Below, in pieces: positions 7,737 to 17,288 of a stretch of DNA of 64,000 nt. Location of the stretch: NCBI GenBank assembly GCA_934149075.1, contig CAKPDR010000005.1, forward strand, positions 1-64,000, read 5' to 3'. The stretch is from an uncultured Clostridia bacterium (GTDB lineage: Bacteria; Bacillota; Clostridia; TANB77; CAG-508). The translations under genes were made by a program, and so were the position numbers. Below the pieces are notes generated by a model. The model searched no databases and was not told the DNA's origin. It worked only from the letters and a program-made list of their open reading frames with translations. The number at the start of each line of letters is the position of its first letter. The first letter of the stretch is position 1.

Positions 7737-10460
7737 TTATTTTTTATCATTCTCTTTTTTCATTTTATCAAGAGAATCAATCAAGCTTTGAAGTTCCTTC
7801 AAATCGGAACCCATCATCTCCCAATCGTTTCTATTATTAGACTCCGTCAAATTATTATTTGCATTTATAATAGCCTCAATCAAGCCCTCAATATCTTCTG
7901 TATTAGTTAATTCAATATTAACAGCAGATTGAGATAACAAATTAGTAATTGCCTCACTTAAAGTATCACCAATTGCAACCTTTGTTCCAGAAGCCACAAT
8001 AACCTTTTTCAATGTAGTTGTCTGATTTGGTTCATTTGTCATTGTTTGATAAATCGTTTCAACATATAAAATACTATTATCTATAGGAATTATCTTCATA
8101 TCTTTTGAAATTTTACTTCCCGTAACATTTATAGATTCAAGCTCTGCTGAAATAGTTTCATCTTGGCTTATTTGACTATCTAGTTGAATTGGTCCTAAAA
8201 TATTACTATCTGTTGGATATTTATAAACCTTTAATTTACATTCAGTTCCATCACATGTTCCAACCAAATATGAAATAATATTTGATTTTTCATTTTGTGT
8301 ATACATTTGAACTAATCCAAATTCAGCATTTTCATTATCTGGTGTTTTTATCATTGCATAATATGGCTTTAATGTTGCAGTTTTCGTCTTAGTAGACGCT
8401 GTTCCATATTTCGTTAATGCCCATATATCACTATTTCTATATAAAACATCTTCTTTTACATTATGATATACCATAAGCATTTCTGATTGAACATTATATA
8501 AAAATCGTGGATATTTGAATTGTGATTTTATTCCTTCTGGTATTTCCTTTCCATTATAATCCGAAAATATTGTTGGATACAATTTTAAATATGCCATAAT
8601 TATAGGATCATTTCTATCTGTTATATAAAAAGTTATATCACCATCATATGCATTTACAATAACTTTTACAGAATTTCTTATATAATTAATATTACGTCTT
8701 GCACCATCATATTCAATTTCTGTATATGTTGAATATGGATATTGATCTGAAACAGTATACGCATCTAGAACCCAATAAATTTGTCCATTATCTATTACTG
8801 TATATGGATTTTCATCATAAATCAAGTTTGGCAATATAGTTCTTGCTCTTTCAATTATATTTCTATTTGTTAATATCTTACTTTCGCTTGAAACAGAACC
8901 TGACATTGCAAGTTTAATATCTCTATTCCTTATTGCTAATATTAATCTATCGAAAAATCCAACTTGTATTCCTGAATCTCCAGTATAATTATATGTGTGT
9001 TCTACACCGTTATTATCAGTATAATCATATTCTGTCTTATTTTTTGTATTTGTTACAGCTACACTATTTGTTTCTACTCCATAATACATTCTAGGTTCCT
9101 TTATTTCATATATATTATCTGAACCACTAACATCTTTTTGTAAATATTTTATATTTCCATCTTCTGTAACTGATGTCGCAGAAACCACAATTTGTCCAAT
9201 TCCATGTGTATATTCATATGTTTTATTATTATAAGAAATTGAGTTATTTTCAATCTCTCTTGGAGCAACATACACTAATTGTTCTTTTCCATCTACATTA
9301 TATTTTGCAAGTGTAGCATCTCTAAAAGTATAATAACCATTTTCTGTTTGTGTATCTTTCAAACTTTGAACTACTAAATCTTTATTTACAATTGTTATAT
9401 TATCAATAACATCTTTATTTTTTTGAACTTCATCTTCTTTTATAGTTCCAGAATAATCAACATTTGTTACTTCAGTATTTATGTTATATGCATTTTGAGT
9501 TGATTTAATATTTTCTGATATATATTTTCTTTCCTTATCAAATTCATTTGGTTTTACAAATATTAAATCATATCCTACCATAACAATAAAAAGAGCAACT
9601 AAATAAACAGGAATAGCCATCAACGGATATATCATTTTTTTATTTTTCTTTTTCACAAATAATCTTATTGCAACTATTACAGAAACAACAATTACTATTG
9701 ATAGTAATAAATATCCCCATAATTGAATTGTTGACTCTACAATTCCAGCACCTGTTAATTCTGTACCGTTACTTAATGTTAAAATTTTTCCTGTTATAAT
9801 GTCTTGCGTGCTTAATGCCGTTTTTAACCCAAGTACAATTGATAAAATAATGCAATTTCTTAATATCTTTTTAATAAGCTTGCTTTCACGTAGTAAATCT
9901 CTATCAACAGCTTTAAAATACAAGTTAAATACTAATATATAATATCCAGTCATATATATACTTATTCCAAGCACCAATTTAATCAAATACTCTATTAAAA
10001 GTCCAATTAATGGTTTTATAAACATATAATATGATATATCTAAATTAAAAACTATGTCTGTTTTTCCAAATGAAGCATTACTTACAAACAATAATAATTT
10101 TTCAAGCATATCATTTGATATAATAACACTTGCTATAGCTGATACTATTAAAATAATTGACTTATTGGGAAGCTTTGGCATTTCTTTTTTTTCCTGATCA
10201 AAAAATGGTTTTAGGCCTTTTTTTATTCCTCTGTTTGTTAAATATAAGATTACACTTAAAATTACAAAAGAAATACCCATTATTGAATATTTATATTTAA
10301 TATCTATAAAAAACTTTTCTACATATTGTTCACCTAATTCAAGGTATTCTAAATATTGTCCTCTTAATGATACATATGTTGCAAGTGCGTATATCGCAAT
10401 AAATGCAACTACAATTACTGCTCTCATTTTTTTACTGATTCTTAGTTTACTTATTTCCAT
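7737..10460 (-). CDS. UPF0182 family large membrane protein
   Basis: A 907-residue membrane protein of the UPF0182 (COG1615) family, function unknown. The N-terminal third carries about seven hydrophobic helices, including a first helix at residues 12-30. The remainder is a large domain, presumably extracytoplasmic, with the family pattern (VDYSGTI, YTHGIGQI, RMYYGVETN, NRDIKLAMSGS, YWVLDAYT, NYIRNSVKV, DGDITFY). The C-terminus is an acidic, Asn/Lys-rich tail. I place the start at the internal ATG at 10460 because GGAGAA is six bases upstream; a longer frame from 10490 would use an ATG with no ribosome site. It follows ftsY on the same strand, separated by a 133-nt palindromic element. Confidence 0.9.
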   Translation of the reverse strand: MEISKLRISKKMRAVIVVAFIAIYALATYVSLRGQYLEYLELGEQYVEKFFIDIKYKYSIMGISFVILSVILYLTNRGIKKGLKPFFDQEKKEMPKLPNKSIILIVSAIASVIISNDMLEKLLLFVSNASFGKTDIVFNLDISYYMFIKPLIGLLIEYLIKLVLGISIYMTGYYILVFNLYFKAVDRDLLRESKLIKKILRNCIILSIVLGLKTALSTQDIITGKILTLSNGTELTGAGIVESTIQLWGYLLLSIVIVVSVIVAIRLFVKKKNKKMIYPLMAIPVYLVALFIVMVGYDLIFVKPNEFDKERKYISENIKSTQNAYNINTEVTNVDYSGTIKEDEVQKNKDVIDNITIVNKDLVVQSLKDTQTENGYYTFRDATLAKYNVDGKEQLVYVAPREIENNSISYNNKTYEYTHGIGQIVVSATSVTEDGNIKYLQKDVSGSDNIYEIKEPRMYYGVETNSVAVTNTKNKTEYDYTDNNGVEHTYNYTGDSGIQVGFFDRLILAIRNRDIKLAMSGSVSSESKILTNRNIIERARTILPNLIYDENPYTVIDNGQIYWVLDAYTVSDQYPYSTYTEIEYDGARRNINYIRNSVKVIVNAYDGDITFYITDRNDPIIMAYLKLYPTIFSDYNGKEIPEGIKSQFKYPRFLYNVQSEMLMVYHNVKEDVLYRNSDIWALTKYGTASTKTKTATLKPYYAMIKTPDNENAEFGLVQMYTQNEKSNIISYLVGTCDGTECKLKVYKYPTDSNILGPIQLDSQISQDETISAELESINVTGSKISKDMKIIPIDNSILYVETIYQTMTNEPNQTTTLKKVIVASGTKVAIGDTLSEAITNLLSQSAVNIELTNTEDIEGLIEAIINANNNLTESNNRNDWEMMGSDLKELQSLIDSLDKMKKENDKK

Positions 10461-10476
10461 GTTTTCTTCTCCTTTT

Positions 10477-10609
10477 ACCAGTAGGGACACCCATTAGTGG
10501 TAAAAATTTTTACCAATGGGGACACCCTTATCTTTTATTAACTAATTTTATTCTCTAAGGGTGTCCCTTGTGGTAAAAATTTTTACCATTAATGAGTGTC
10601 CCTACTGGT
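10477..10609. repeat. 133-nt inverted-repeat element between ftsY and UPF0182
   Basis: Two arms of about 54 bases (10477-10530 and 10556-10609) are inverted copies with roughly five mismatches; the outer 14 bases are perfect (ACCAGTAGGGACAC with its complement). Each arm is itself a hairpin centred on the perfect 16-nt palindrome GGTAAAAATTTTTACC, flanked by GGGACACCC-type direct repeats. The central spacer is AT-rich. It begins only four bases after the ftsY stop and ends immediately before the UPF0182 ribosome site, so it probably also stops or attenuates transcription. Confidence 0.85.
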
Positions 10610-10613
10610 AATT

Positions 10614-11519
10614 TTAAATTATAGCCTTTGCAAAGTCCTTTGAGTTGAATATTTCCATGTCGTCAATTTGCTCTCCAACACCAATAAATTTAACTGGTAT
10701 TTTATTTTCTTCTACAATTCCAATTACAGCTCCACCTTTTGCTGTTCCATCTAGTTTTGTAAGTACTATTCCTGTAATATCTGCTTGTTCTTTGAATGCT
10801 TTTACTTGTGATATGGCATTTTGACCTGTACCTGCATCTATTACCAACAATACTTCTTTTGAAGCTTCTGGCATTTCTTTATTTATAACTTTTTGAATTT
10901 TATTTAACTCATCCATTAAATATTTTTTATTATGCAACCTTCCAGCTGTATCACATATTAATACATCTGCTCCAATTTCTCTTGTCTTTTTAATAGCATC
11001 ATATACTACAGATGCAGGATCTATCCCTTCATCTCTTTTTACTATTTCTGCACCAGCTCTTTTTGACCAAATTTCTAGCTGTTCTACTGCAGCTGCTCTA
11101 AATGTGTCTGCTGCTGCGACAACTACTTTCTTGCCATCTCTTGCTAATCTTGCTGCCATTTTCCCTATTGATGTTGTTTTTCCAACTCCATTTACTCCTA
11201 TTACTAGTATTACAGATGGCTTTGTCTCAAGCTTTAATGAATTATCTGATATTTCTAATATTTTTTCTATTTCTTCTCTTAATGCTTCTTTTACTTGTTC
11301 TTCATCTTCTATTTTCTCTTTCTTTATTCTTTCTCTTAAATTTGATATTATTTTTGTTGATGTTTCTATTCCTATGTCTGACATTATTAACGCTTCTTCT
11401 AATTCTTCTAGAAAGTCTTCATCAACTTTTCTAAAATTGCTAAATACATTATTTATTTTTTCATTTATTGATTCTTTTGTTTTATTCAATCCTTGTTTTA
11501 ATTTATCAAAAAATCCCAT
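10614..11519 (-). CDS. ftsY: Signal recognition particle receptor FtsY
   Basis: SRP receptor GTPase that delivers ribosome-nascent chain complexes to the membrane with SRP/Ffh. 301 residues with a short N-terminal segment instead of the long acidic A domain, as is common in Firmicutes. The N domain is helical; the G domain has P-loop GVNGVGKTTS near residue 110, DTAGRLHNK, and TKLDGTAKGG, ending with the family tail FNSKDFAKAII. I choose ATG at 11519 (MGFFDKLK) because AGAAAGGA precedes it; the longer frame from 11582 runs through the promoter. A promoter and an upstream terminator separate it from glmM. Confidence 0.96.
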   Translation of the reverse strand: MGFFDKLKQGLNKTKESINEKINNVFSNFRKVDEDFLEELEEALIMSDIGIETSTKIISNLRERIKKEKIEDEEQVKEALREEIEKILEISDNSLKLETKPSVILVIGVNGVGKTTSIGKMAARLARDGKKVVVAAADTFRAAAVEQLEIWSKRAGAEIVKRDEGIDPASVVYDAIKKTREIGADVLICDTAGRLHNKKYLMDELNKIQKVINKEMPEASKEVLLVIDAGTGQNAISQVKAFKEQADITGIVLTKLDGTAKGGAVIGIVEENKIPVKFIGVGEQIDDMEIFNSKDFAKAII

Positions 11520-11550
11520 TTCAATCCTTCTTTCTTTTTCATATGCTACT

Positions 11551-11579
11551 ATTCTAGCACCTTTTGTTAAAAAATGCAA
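11551..11579 (-). promoter_or_regulatory. Promoter of ftsY
   Basis: -35 TTGCAT (11574-11579), 17-bp spacer, -10 TAGAAT (11551-11556), read on the minus strand just after the glmM terminator. Confidence 0.65.
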
Positions 11580-11580
11580 C

Positions 11581-11610
11581 AAAAAACGCTCTATAAACTA
11601 GAACGCTTTT
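11581..11610 (-). terminator. Terminator of glmM
   Basis: A hairpin formed by 11581-11592 and 11599-11610 with one bulge and one G-T pair, followed on the minus strand by TTTTTTG. It separates glmM from the ftsY promoter. Confidence 0.65.
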
Positions 11611-11631
11611 CATGTTATAATTATTCTATTT

Positions 11632-12996
11632 TTATTTGCAATTCTTTTCAATCATATTTGCAATCTTTTTAGCCTTAGCTTCAATTACATTAATATCTTT
11701 ACCTTCAATCATAACTCTAACAAGAGGTTCTGTACCGGATGGTCTTATAAGAACTCTACCATTTCCGGCAAACTCTTTTTCTAAGTCTTCAATTGCTTTT
11801 TTTATTTCTGCATTTTTCTCATAATCATATTTTTTATTTGAATCAACTTTTGCGTTAATTAAAACTTGTGGATATTTTTGCACTATTGCACCTAATTCAG
11901 ATGCCTTTTTTCCACTTTCCAATATAGCTTGAATTAGCATTAAAGATGTTAAAATTCCATCTCCTGTAGGATTGTAGTCAAGTAAAATCACATGACCTGA
12001 TTGTTCTCCACCTAGATTATATCCATTTTTTAACATTTCTTCTAGAACATATCTATCTCCAACTTTTGTTTGAACAAATTGTAGATTTTCTTTTTCTGCA
12101 TATTTGTTTAATCCTAAATTACTCATAACTGTTGCAACAATTGTATCTTTTGCAAGTTTTCCATGTTTTTTTAAGTAATCTGAAATGATAGCTAATAATT
12201 TATCACCATCAATCTCTTCTCCATTTTCGTCAACAGCTAAACATCTGTCTCCATCTCCATCATAAGCAATTCCAAGACTCATTTTATTTTTTACAACATA
12301 TTCTTTTAGCATTTCCAAATGTGTTGAACCACATCCATTATTTATGTTTACTCCATTAGGATTATTGTTTATAATTACATGATTTATTCCTAATGTTTTA
12401 AATACTTTGTCTGCAACTTTATATGTAGCACCATTAGCAGTATCGATTACTACTTTAAAATCTGGTCTATTAAGTTTTTCAATATTATCATCAAAGTTTT
12501 TTCTAAAGAAATATACATATTCATCTAGTAAATCTGTTCTTACTTCAGAAACTCCAATTTTTTCACTTACAGCAGATAATTCATCAAGTTTTCCTGAATC
12601 CATTACCTCTTCTATTTCTTCTTCTATTTCATCTGGAATTTTTGTTCCTTTGTTGCTGAAATATTTTATTCCGTTAAATTCAAATGTATTATGTGATGCT
12701 GATATTACAACACTCGCATCTGCTTGAAGTTTCCTTGTTAAATATGCTACTCCTGGTGTTGGAATAACTCCTAATAATTTAACATTTGCACCATAGCTTA
12801 AAAATCCTGCTACCATTGCGCTTTCTATTAATGTTCCTGAAATACGAGTATCTCTACCAATTAATATTGTTGGTGTTTTTGTTGAATGTTTGGATAAAAC
12901 ATATGCACCAGCTTTTGCCACTCTATATACTAATTCAGGAGATAACTCTGTATTAGCAATTCTACGAATTCCGTCTGTTCCAAAATATTTTCTCAT
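11632..12996 (-). CDS. glmM: Phosphoglucosamine mutase GlmM
   Basis: Converts glucosamine-6-phosphate to glucosamine-1-phosphate for UDP-GlcNAc and peptidoglycan synthesis. 454 residues, the normal length. It starts with the family signature KYFGTDGIRR. The phosphoserine loop is VISASHNTFEFNG, the magnesium loop is AYDGDGDR, the sugar loop is LGGEQSGH, and the C-terminal phosphate loop is RPSGTEPLVRV. I prefer ATG at 12996 over the ATG at 13005 because the ribosome site AAGGA is then ten bases away rather than one. It lies at the end of a run glyQS - anchored protein - glmM. Confidence 0.97.
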   Translation of the reverse strand: MRKYFGTDGIRRIANTELSPELVYRVAKAGAYVLSKHSTKTPTILIGRDTRISGTLIESAMVAGFLSYGANVKLLGVIPTPGVAYLTRKLQADASVVISASHNTFEFNGIKYFSNKGTKIPDEIEEEIEEVMDSGKLDELSAVSEKIGVSEVRTDLLDEYVYFFRKNFDDNIEKLNRPDFKVVIDTANGATYKVADKVFKTLGINHVIINNNPNGVNINNGCGSTHLEMLKEYVVKNKMSLGIAYDGDGDRCLAVDENGEEIDGDKLLAIISDYLKKHGKLAKDTIVATVMSNLGLNKYAEKENLQFVQTKVGDRYVLEEMLKNGYNLGGEQSGHVILLDYNPTGDGILTSLMLIQAILESGKKASELGAIVQKYPQVLINAKVDSNKKYDYEKNAEIKKAIEDLEKEFAGNGRVLIRPSGTEPLVRVMIEGKDINVIEAKAKKIANMIEKNCK

Positions 12997-13032
12997 TTTA
13001 TTCATATCCTTTCCTAAGTATACTCTTACAAT

Positions 13033-13737
13033 CTAATCTGTCAATTTATTTAATAAATTATAATATTCAGTCATTCTATTTAAATTTGTAAATTGAATTT
13101 TGTCATCTTTAATAGTCCAAGCATCTTTATTTTTTTCTAAAAATTCTTTTATTTTATCTATTTTATTAATTTTATCATATAATTCACTTTTTTCATCTTT
13201 CACTTTTTCTTCTAATGAATTATATTGTTTTTTCATTACATCACTTAACATTACTGTATTATACAGTTCTGTATAATACTCTGTTCTTGATGAAAAATTA
13301 TTTTTAGTAATATTTTCTGAAATCTTTTCTTCTGTTAGCATTTTTTCTAATTCTGAAATGCAACTTTGACTTTTCTCTTTATATTCACTTATTATATCTT
13401 CTATTTCCTTTAAGTCATTATCTTGCATGTTTTGAGCAGTAAATATATTGTTTGGGTTTATCCCACGATTTAATTCTTCCATTTCTACATATATATTCTT
13501 AAGCTCAGAAACATATTCTTTGATTGATTTTTCTACGATTGCATAATTTTTCTGTGTTTTTATATCAAAATCTATATTATCTTTTGATATATCTGATTGA
13601 AGAATTTTATTTGATTCTTCTGTTAAAAGCTTCGTTTGTTCCTTATTAAAATTTCCAAATATAAAAGTTCCACATACTATTCCAACTATTAATATTACTA
13701 CTATTACAATTGCTACTATCACTTTTTTATTTTCCAT
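13033..13737 (-). CDS. Membrane-anchored coiled-coil protein, function unknown
   Basis: 234 residues: an N-terminal transmembrane anchor (about residues 5-27, VIVAIVIVVILIVGIVCGTF) followed by an extracytoplasmic domain that is almost entirely charged helix (Lys/Glu-rich, long coiled-coil segments around residues 60-200). No motif recognised. AAGGAAAAG precedes the ATG. It sits between glyQS (21 bases away) and glmM (36 bases away), so it should be co-transcribed with both. The location beside glmM hints at an envelope role, but that is only guilt by association. Confidence 0.75.
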   Translation of the reverse strand: MENKKVIVAIVIVVILIVGIVCGTFIFGNFNKEQTKLLTEESNKILQSDISKDNIDFDIKTQKNYAIVEKSIKEYVSELKNIYVEMEELNRGINPNNIFTAQNMQDNDLKEIEDIISEYKEKSQSCISELEKMLTEEKISENITKNNFSSRTEYYTELYNTVMLSDVMKKQYNSLEEKVKDEKSELYDKINKIDKIKEFLEKNKDAWTIKDDKIQFTNLNRMTEYYNLLNKLTD

Positions 13738-13758
13738 TTTTCTTTTCCTTTCGTATTG

Positions 13759-15141
13759 TTAAAAATCTATTTTTTCACCAATCCAGTTTTCAAGTTCATC
13801 TATTTTTACTCTTACCTGTTCCATTGTATCTCTATCTCTTATTGTTACTGTGTCATCATCTAAAGTATCAAAATCTATCGTTACACAGAAAGGTGTTCCA
13901 ATTTCATCTTGTCTTCTATAACGTTTTCCTATTGAACCCGCTTCGTCATATTCACACATAAATTTCTTTGATAATTTAGCATATACTTCTTCTGCTTTTT
14001 CTGATAACTTCTTTGATAATGGAAGTACAGCAACTTTGTATGGTGCTAATGCAGGATGTAAATGTAATACCGTTCTTGTATCCCCTTCTGCTATTTCTTC
14101 TTCATCATATGCGTTACATAAAAATGCTAATGCAACTCTGTCTGCCCCAAGTGATGGTTCTATACAATATGGTACATATCTTTCATTTGTTTCTGGGTCT
14201 AAATATGTAAAGTCTTCTTTTGAAACATTCATATGATTTGTTAAATCATAATCAGTTCTATCTGCAATTCCCCATAATTCTCCCCATCCAAATGGAAATG
14301 CATATTCTATATCTGTAGTTGCTTTACTGTAGAATACAAGTTCCTCTGGACTATGATCTCTTAAACGAATATTTTCTTCATTCATTCCAAGTCCTAACAA
14401 CCATTCTTTACAAAAATTCTTCCAATATTCATGCCATTCTAAATCTGTTCCTGGTTTGCAGAAAAATTCCAATTCCATTTGTTCAAATTCTCTTGTTCTA
14501 AATGTAAAATTTCCTGGTGTTATCTCATTTCTAAATGCTTTTCCCACTTGCGCAATTCCCATTGGAAGTTTTTTTCTTGTTGTCCTCATCACATTTTTGA
14601 AATTTACAAATATTCCTTGTGCTGTTTCCGGTCTTAAATATATTTCTGCTTTTGCATCTTCTGTTACTCCTTGGAATGTTTTAAACATTAAATTAAATTT
14701 ACGTATTCCTGTAAAATTATGCTTTCCACAGCTTGGACAACATATATTATTATCATCCATAAATTTAATCATTTCTTCATCAGTCATTCCATCTGCAATC
14801 ATGTCTTTTCCATTATCATGAGCCCATTCTTCAATTAGCTTATCCGCTCTATGTCTTGTTTTACATTCTTTACAATCTATAAGCGGATCTGAAAATCCTC
14901 CAACATGTCCTGATGCAACCCATGTTTGTGGGTTCATTAATATTGCAGCATCTAATCCTACATTATATTTGCTTTCTTGAATGAATTTTTTTCTCCATAA
15001 TTTTTTTACATTATTTTTTAATTCTACTCCTAATGGTCCATAATCCCATGTATTTGCTAATCCTCCATAAATTTCTGAACCAGGATAAATATATCCTCTT
15101 GCTTTGCATAAATTAACTATTGTTTCCATTGATTTTACCAT
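13759..15141 (-). CDS. glyQS: Glycine--tRNA ligase, single-chain (alpha2) type
   Basis: Class II glycyl-tRNA synthetase of the homodimeric single-chain kind, 460 residues, charging tRNA-Gly. Visible features are the N-terminal GYIYPGSEIYGG, motif 1 region VKKLWRKKFI, a Cys-rich zinc-like insert (CKECKTRHRAD and CCPSCGKHN), motif 2 (KAFRNEITPGNFTFRTREFEQME), and motif 3 (PSLGADRVALAFL). The C-terminal anticodon-binding domain begins at APYKVAVLPLS. I choose ATG at 15141 (MVKSMET) because the earlier ATG lies within the GGAGG ribosome site. Expression should be controlled by the glycine T-box immediately upstream. Confidence 0.96.
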   Translation of the reverse strand: MVKSMETIVNLCKARGYIYPGSEIYGGLANTWDYGPLGVELKNNVKKLWRKKFIQESKYNVGLDAAILMNPQTWVASGHVGGFSDPLIDCKECKTRHRADKLIEEWAHDNGKDMIADGMTDEEMIKFMDDNNICCPSCGKHNFTGIRKFNLMFKTFQGVTEDAKAEIYLRPETAQGIFVNFKNVMRTTRKKLPMGIAQVGKAFRNEITPGNFTFRTREFEQMELEFFCKPGTDLEWHEYWKNFCKEWLLGLGMNEENIRLRDHSPEELVFYSKATTDIEYAFPFGWGELWGIADRTDYDLTNHMNVSKEDFTYLDPETNERYVPYCIEPSLGADRVALAFLCNAYDEEEIAEGDTRTVLHLHPALAPYKVAVLPLSKKLSEKAEEVYAKLSKKFMCEYDEAGSIGKRYRRQDEIGTPFCVTIDFDTLDDDTVTIRDRDTMEQVRVKIDELENWIGEKIDF

Positions 15142-15225
15142 TTTTATTTCCTCCATTCCTACTTCTCTAATTCAGTTTAAAATAATTGAATCTGATATAG
15201 CCCAAATTACAATTATTTTTTAACC

Positions 15226-15459
15226 AAACAAAAAACTTCCGTGCCTAGCACAATATGCCATGCACACTATGCTAGGGACGAAAGTATATTTTCCGCGATT
15301 CCACCCTAATTCTTAAATTTTTTAATAAAATTCAAGCACCTTAATTTATTTTTATTACTCAAAAGCTCCCCTTATGTTTATCGCTACCAGTATTCCACCA
15401 TCACTAGCTCTCTATTATTGACTCTCATAATTTTTCTTTTTCATCGTAATTATTTAACT
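15226..15459 (-). promoter_or_regulatory. Glycine T-box riboswitch leader of glyQS
   Basis: The T-box sequence AGGGTGGAATCGCGG (15293-15307, minus strand) matches the conserved AGGGTGGNACCGCG with one change. The TGGA part would pair with the UCCA end of uncharged tRNA-Gly (discriminator U). It is followed by a large terminator hairpin (stem ends 15235-15240 and 15280-15285) and TTTTTTG. Stem I lies roughly at 15360-15425 and contains a Gly-codon-like run AAGGGGAGC; I could not fix the specifier triplet with certainty. Uncharged tRNA-Gly should stabilise the antiterminator and allow glyQS expression. Confidence 0.92.
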
Positions 15460-15465
15460 TTTTTT

Positions 15466-15494
15466 ATTATATTATGTTGTTTTTTTATTGTCAA
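15466..15494 (-). promoter_or_regulatory. Promoter of glyQS T-box operon
   Basis: Perfect consensus: -35 TTGACA (15489-15494), 17-bp spacer, -10 TATAAT (15466-15471) on the minus strand. Transcription would start near 15459, at the beginning of the T-box leader. Confidence 0.9.
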
Positions 15495-15517
15495 TATTTT
15501 TAATAAAAATTCCTTAA

Positions 15518-17234
15518 TTAGTTTTCATTTAATGGATTAACATTTAGGGTTTTATTATTTGTAAAGATGACCATTCCAGGTTTTGCACCATGTGGCTTTT
15601 TAACAAATTGAACCTGACAATAATCAACAGGGACATTAGAAGAAAACATTGCTTTACTATGTTTAGCAGCAATTTCAGCACATTTTACTAAAATGTCATC
15701 AGTAACTTCTTTTTCAGCCTTTAGTATCACATGACTTCCGTTGCACATCTTTTGTATGAAACCATAAATCTGTTTTATTCGCAAAAGACAATGTCAACCA
15801 ATCATTTTCTTTATTATTTCTTCCTACATATATTTTATACTCACCAATATCATATTCAATAGGTGAAAATGATTGTTGTTTTTTCTTTTTAGAAGTTTTA
15901 TTCTTTTTTTCTTTCTTTTTTAATCTATCTCTAAACACAACATTTTCACTTATTTCTTCGAAAATTTCTTGAACATCTTCAACGCATGTACTATTCTCTA
16001 ATTCATAAACAATGCTTCCAATATAATCAATCTCTTTTTCTGTTTCAATTTTTTGCTCTGATACAATTTTAAGTGCATTCTTTAATTTAGAATACTTCTT
16101 AAAATATCTTTTCGCATTTATATTTGGTGAATATTTAATATCTAAAGGTATTGAAATCAAATTATTATTATCATAATAATTTTCCAATTCTATACTTGCA
16201 GAATGATTATTTGTAATTCTATATAAATTTGCAGTTATAAGTTCACCATATAGCCTATATTTGTCCATTTCATCACACTCTTTAAGTTTAGAGTTTATAC
16301 TAAGTAAACGATTATTATATTTTTTTAATTTTTCTAAAATCATTTTTAATATGCTATTTCTATAATTTACAAATGTTTCTGTAGTTTCTCTTTCAAAATA
16401 AAAATCATCAATATAAAAATTCAAACTATGATTCTCTGAATTTTCATCCTTTACTAATACATAATCTGAAATCTTGTCATTTTTATATATTGTTTCAAAT
16501 TTTAAATGTTGATTGTCTTTTATTATACTTTGAATATATCTATAAACTTTTTCTAAATTTTCTTTTGAAACACTTTCAATATTGCATTTTGATACTACTG
16601 CTTTCGCAGATTGCAGACTAATTCCTGTAAATTTATTAGCGATTCTTTTGGATAACTCCTCTATTTTTATCTCTTCTTGTTTTCCTATTAATTTATCATA
16701 AAATTCCTCAAAGTCCTTTAATTCCGTAAAGTCATATTTATCTGATTTTGGCAGAGTATATATTCGTGATGGTAATATTTCTCTATATGAATTTGCTGAA
16801 CTTATATGTCTCATAGCGTCAATAATCATTCCATTTGATTTTGTCAATATTATATTGCTGTGTTTTCCCATAAGTTCGATTATTAAAGTTTTAACTTCTA
16901 TTTCATTAAATTCATTTATAGTTTCAATCTGAATGTTTACAACTCTTTCTAATCCTTGCATGGAAATATCTAAAATCCTTCCCCCTATTAGATGTTTTCT
17001 AAGTAACATACAAAAATTTGGTGCAACAAGAGGATTTACTTTAGAATGTGTTGTTAAATTTAGTCTACAATTATGTGCATCAATACAAATATTTAAAGCA
17101 TAAGTTTTCCCTTGAAAATATAGTCCTAAAATAATTGTATTTCTATCTGGTTCATGTATTTTATCTATTTTACTCCCTATAATTTTTTGTAATTCTGAAA
17201 CAATTGATTTTGTTACAATTCCGTCAAATGCCAT
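15518..17234 (-). pseudogene. rqcH: RqcH/FbpA-like NFACT protein, +1 frameshift in the C-terminal domain
   Basis: Homologue of RqcH, which adds alanine tails to stalled nascent chains on the 50S subunit (ribosome quality control). The first frame (from ATG 17234 with GGGAG upstream) gives the NFACT-N domain (MAFDGIVTKSIVSELQ), a long coiled coil, and the start of the NFACT-R domain (WLTLSFANKTDLWFHTKD). It then runs into nonsense because of one extra base near 15745-15750. A second frame continues the domain (NGSHVILKAEKEVTDDI, then PHGAKPGMVIF) to a stop at 15518. Total length 1717 bases equals 572 codons plus one. This may be a genuine mutation or an assembly error; the broken position is in the most conserved part of the protein. 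Confidence 0.88.
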
Positions 17235-17288
17235 AAACTCATCTCCCTCAAACATTAATATAATAGCACAAAATCCTTGCACTGTAAA

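Noticed and set aside
11102..11601. Plus-strand open frames opposite ftsY
   Set aside because: Antisense shadow with low-complexity Leu/Ser content and no ribosome site; ftsY is unambiguous.
15518..15784. A separate 88-residue gene
   Set aside because: Its content (GSHVILKAEKE, PHGAKPGMVIF) is the end of the NFACT-R domain of the upstream frame, so it is part of rqcH.
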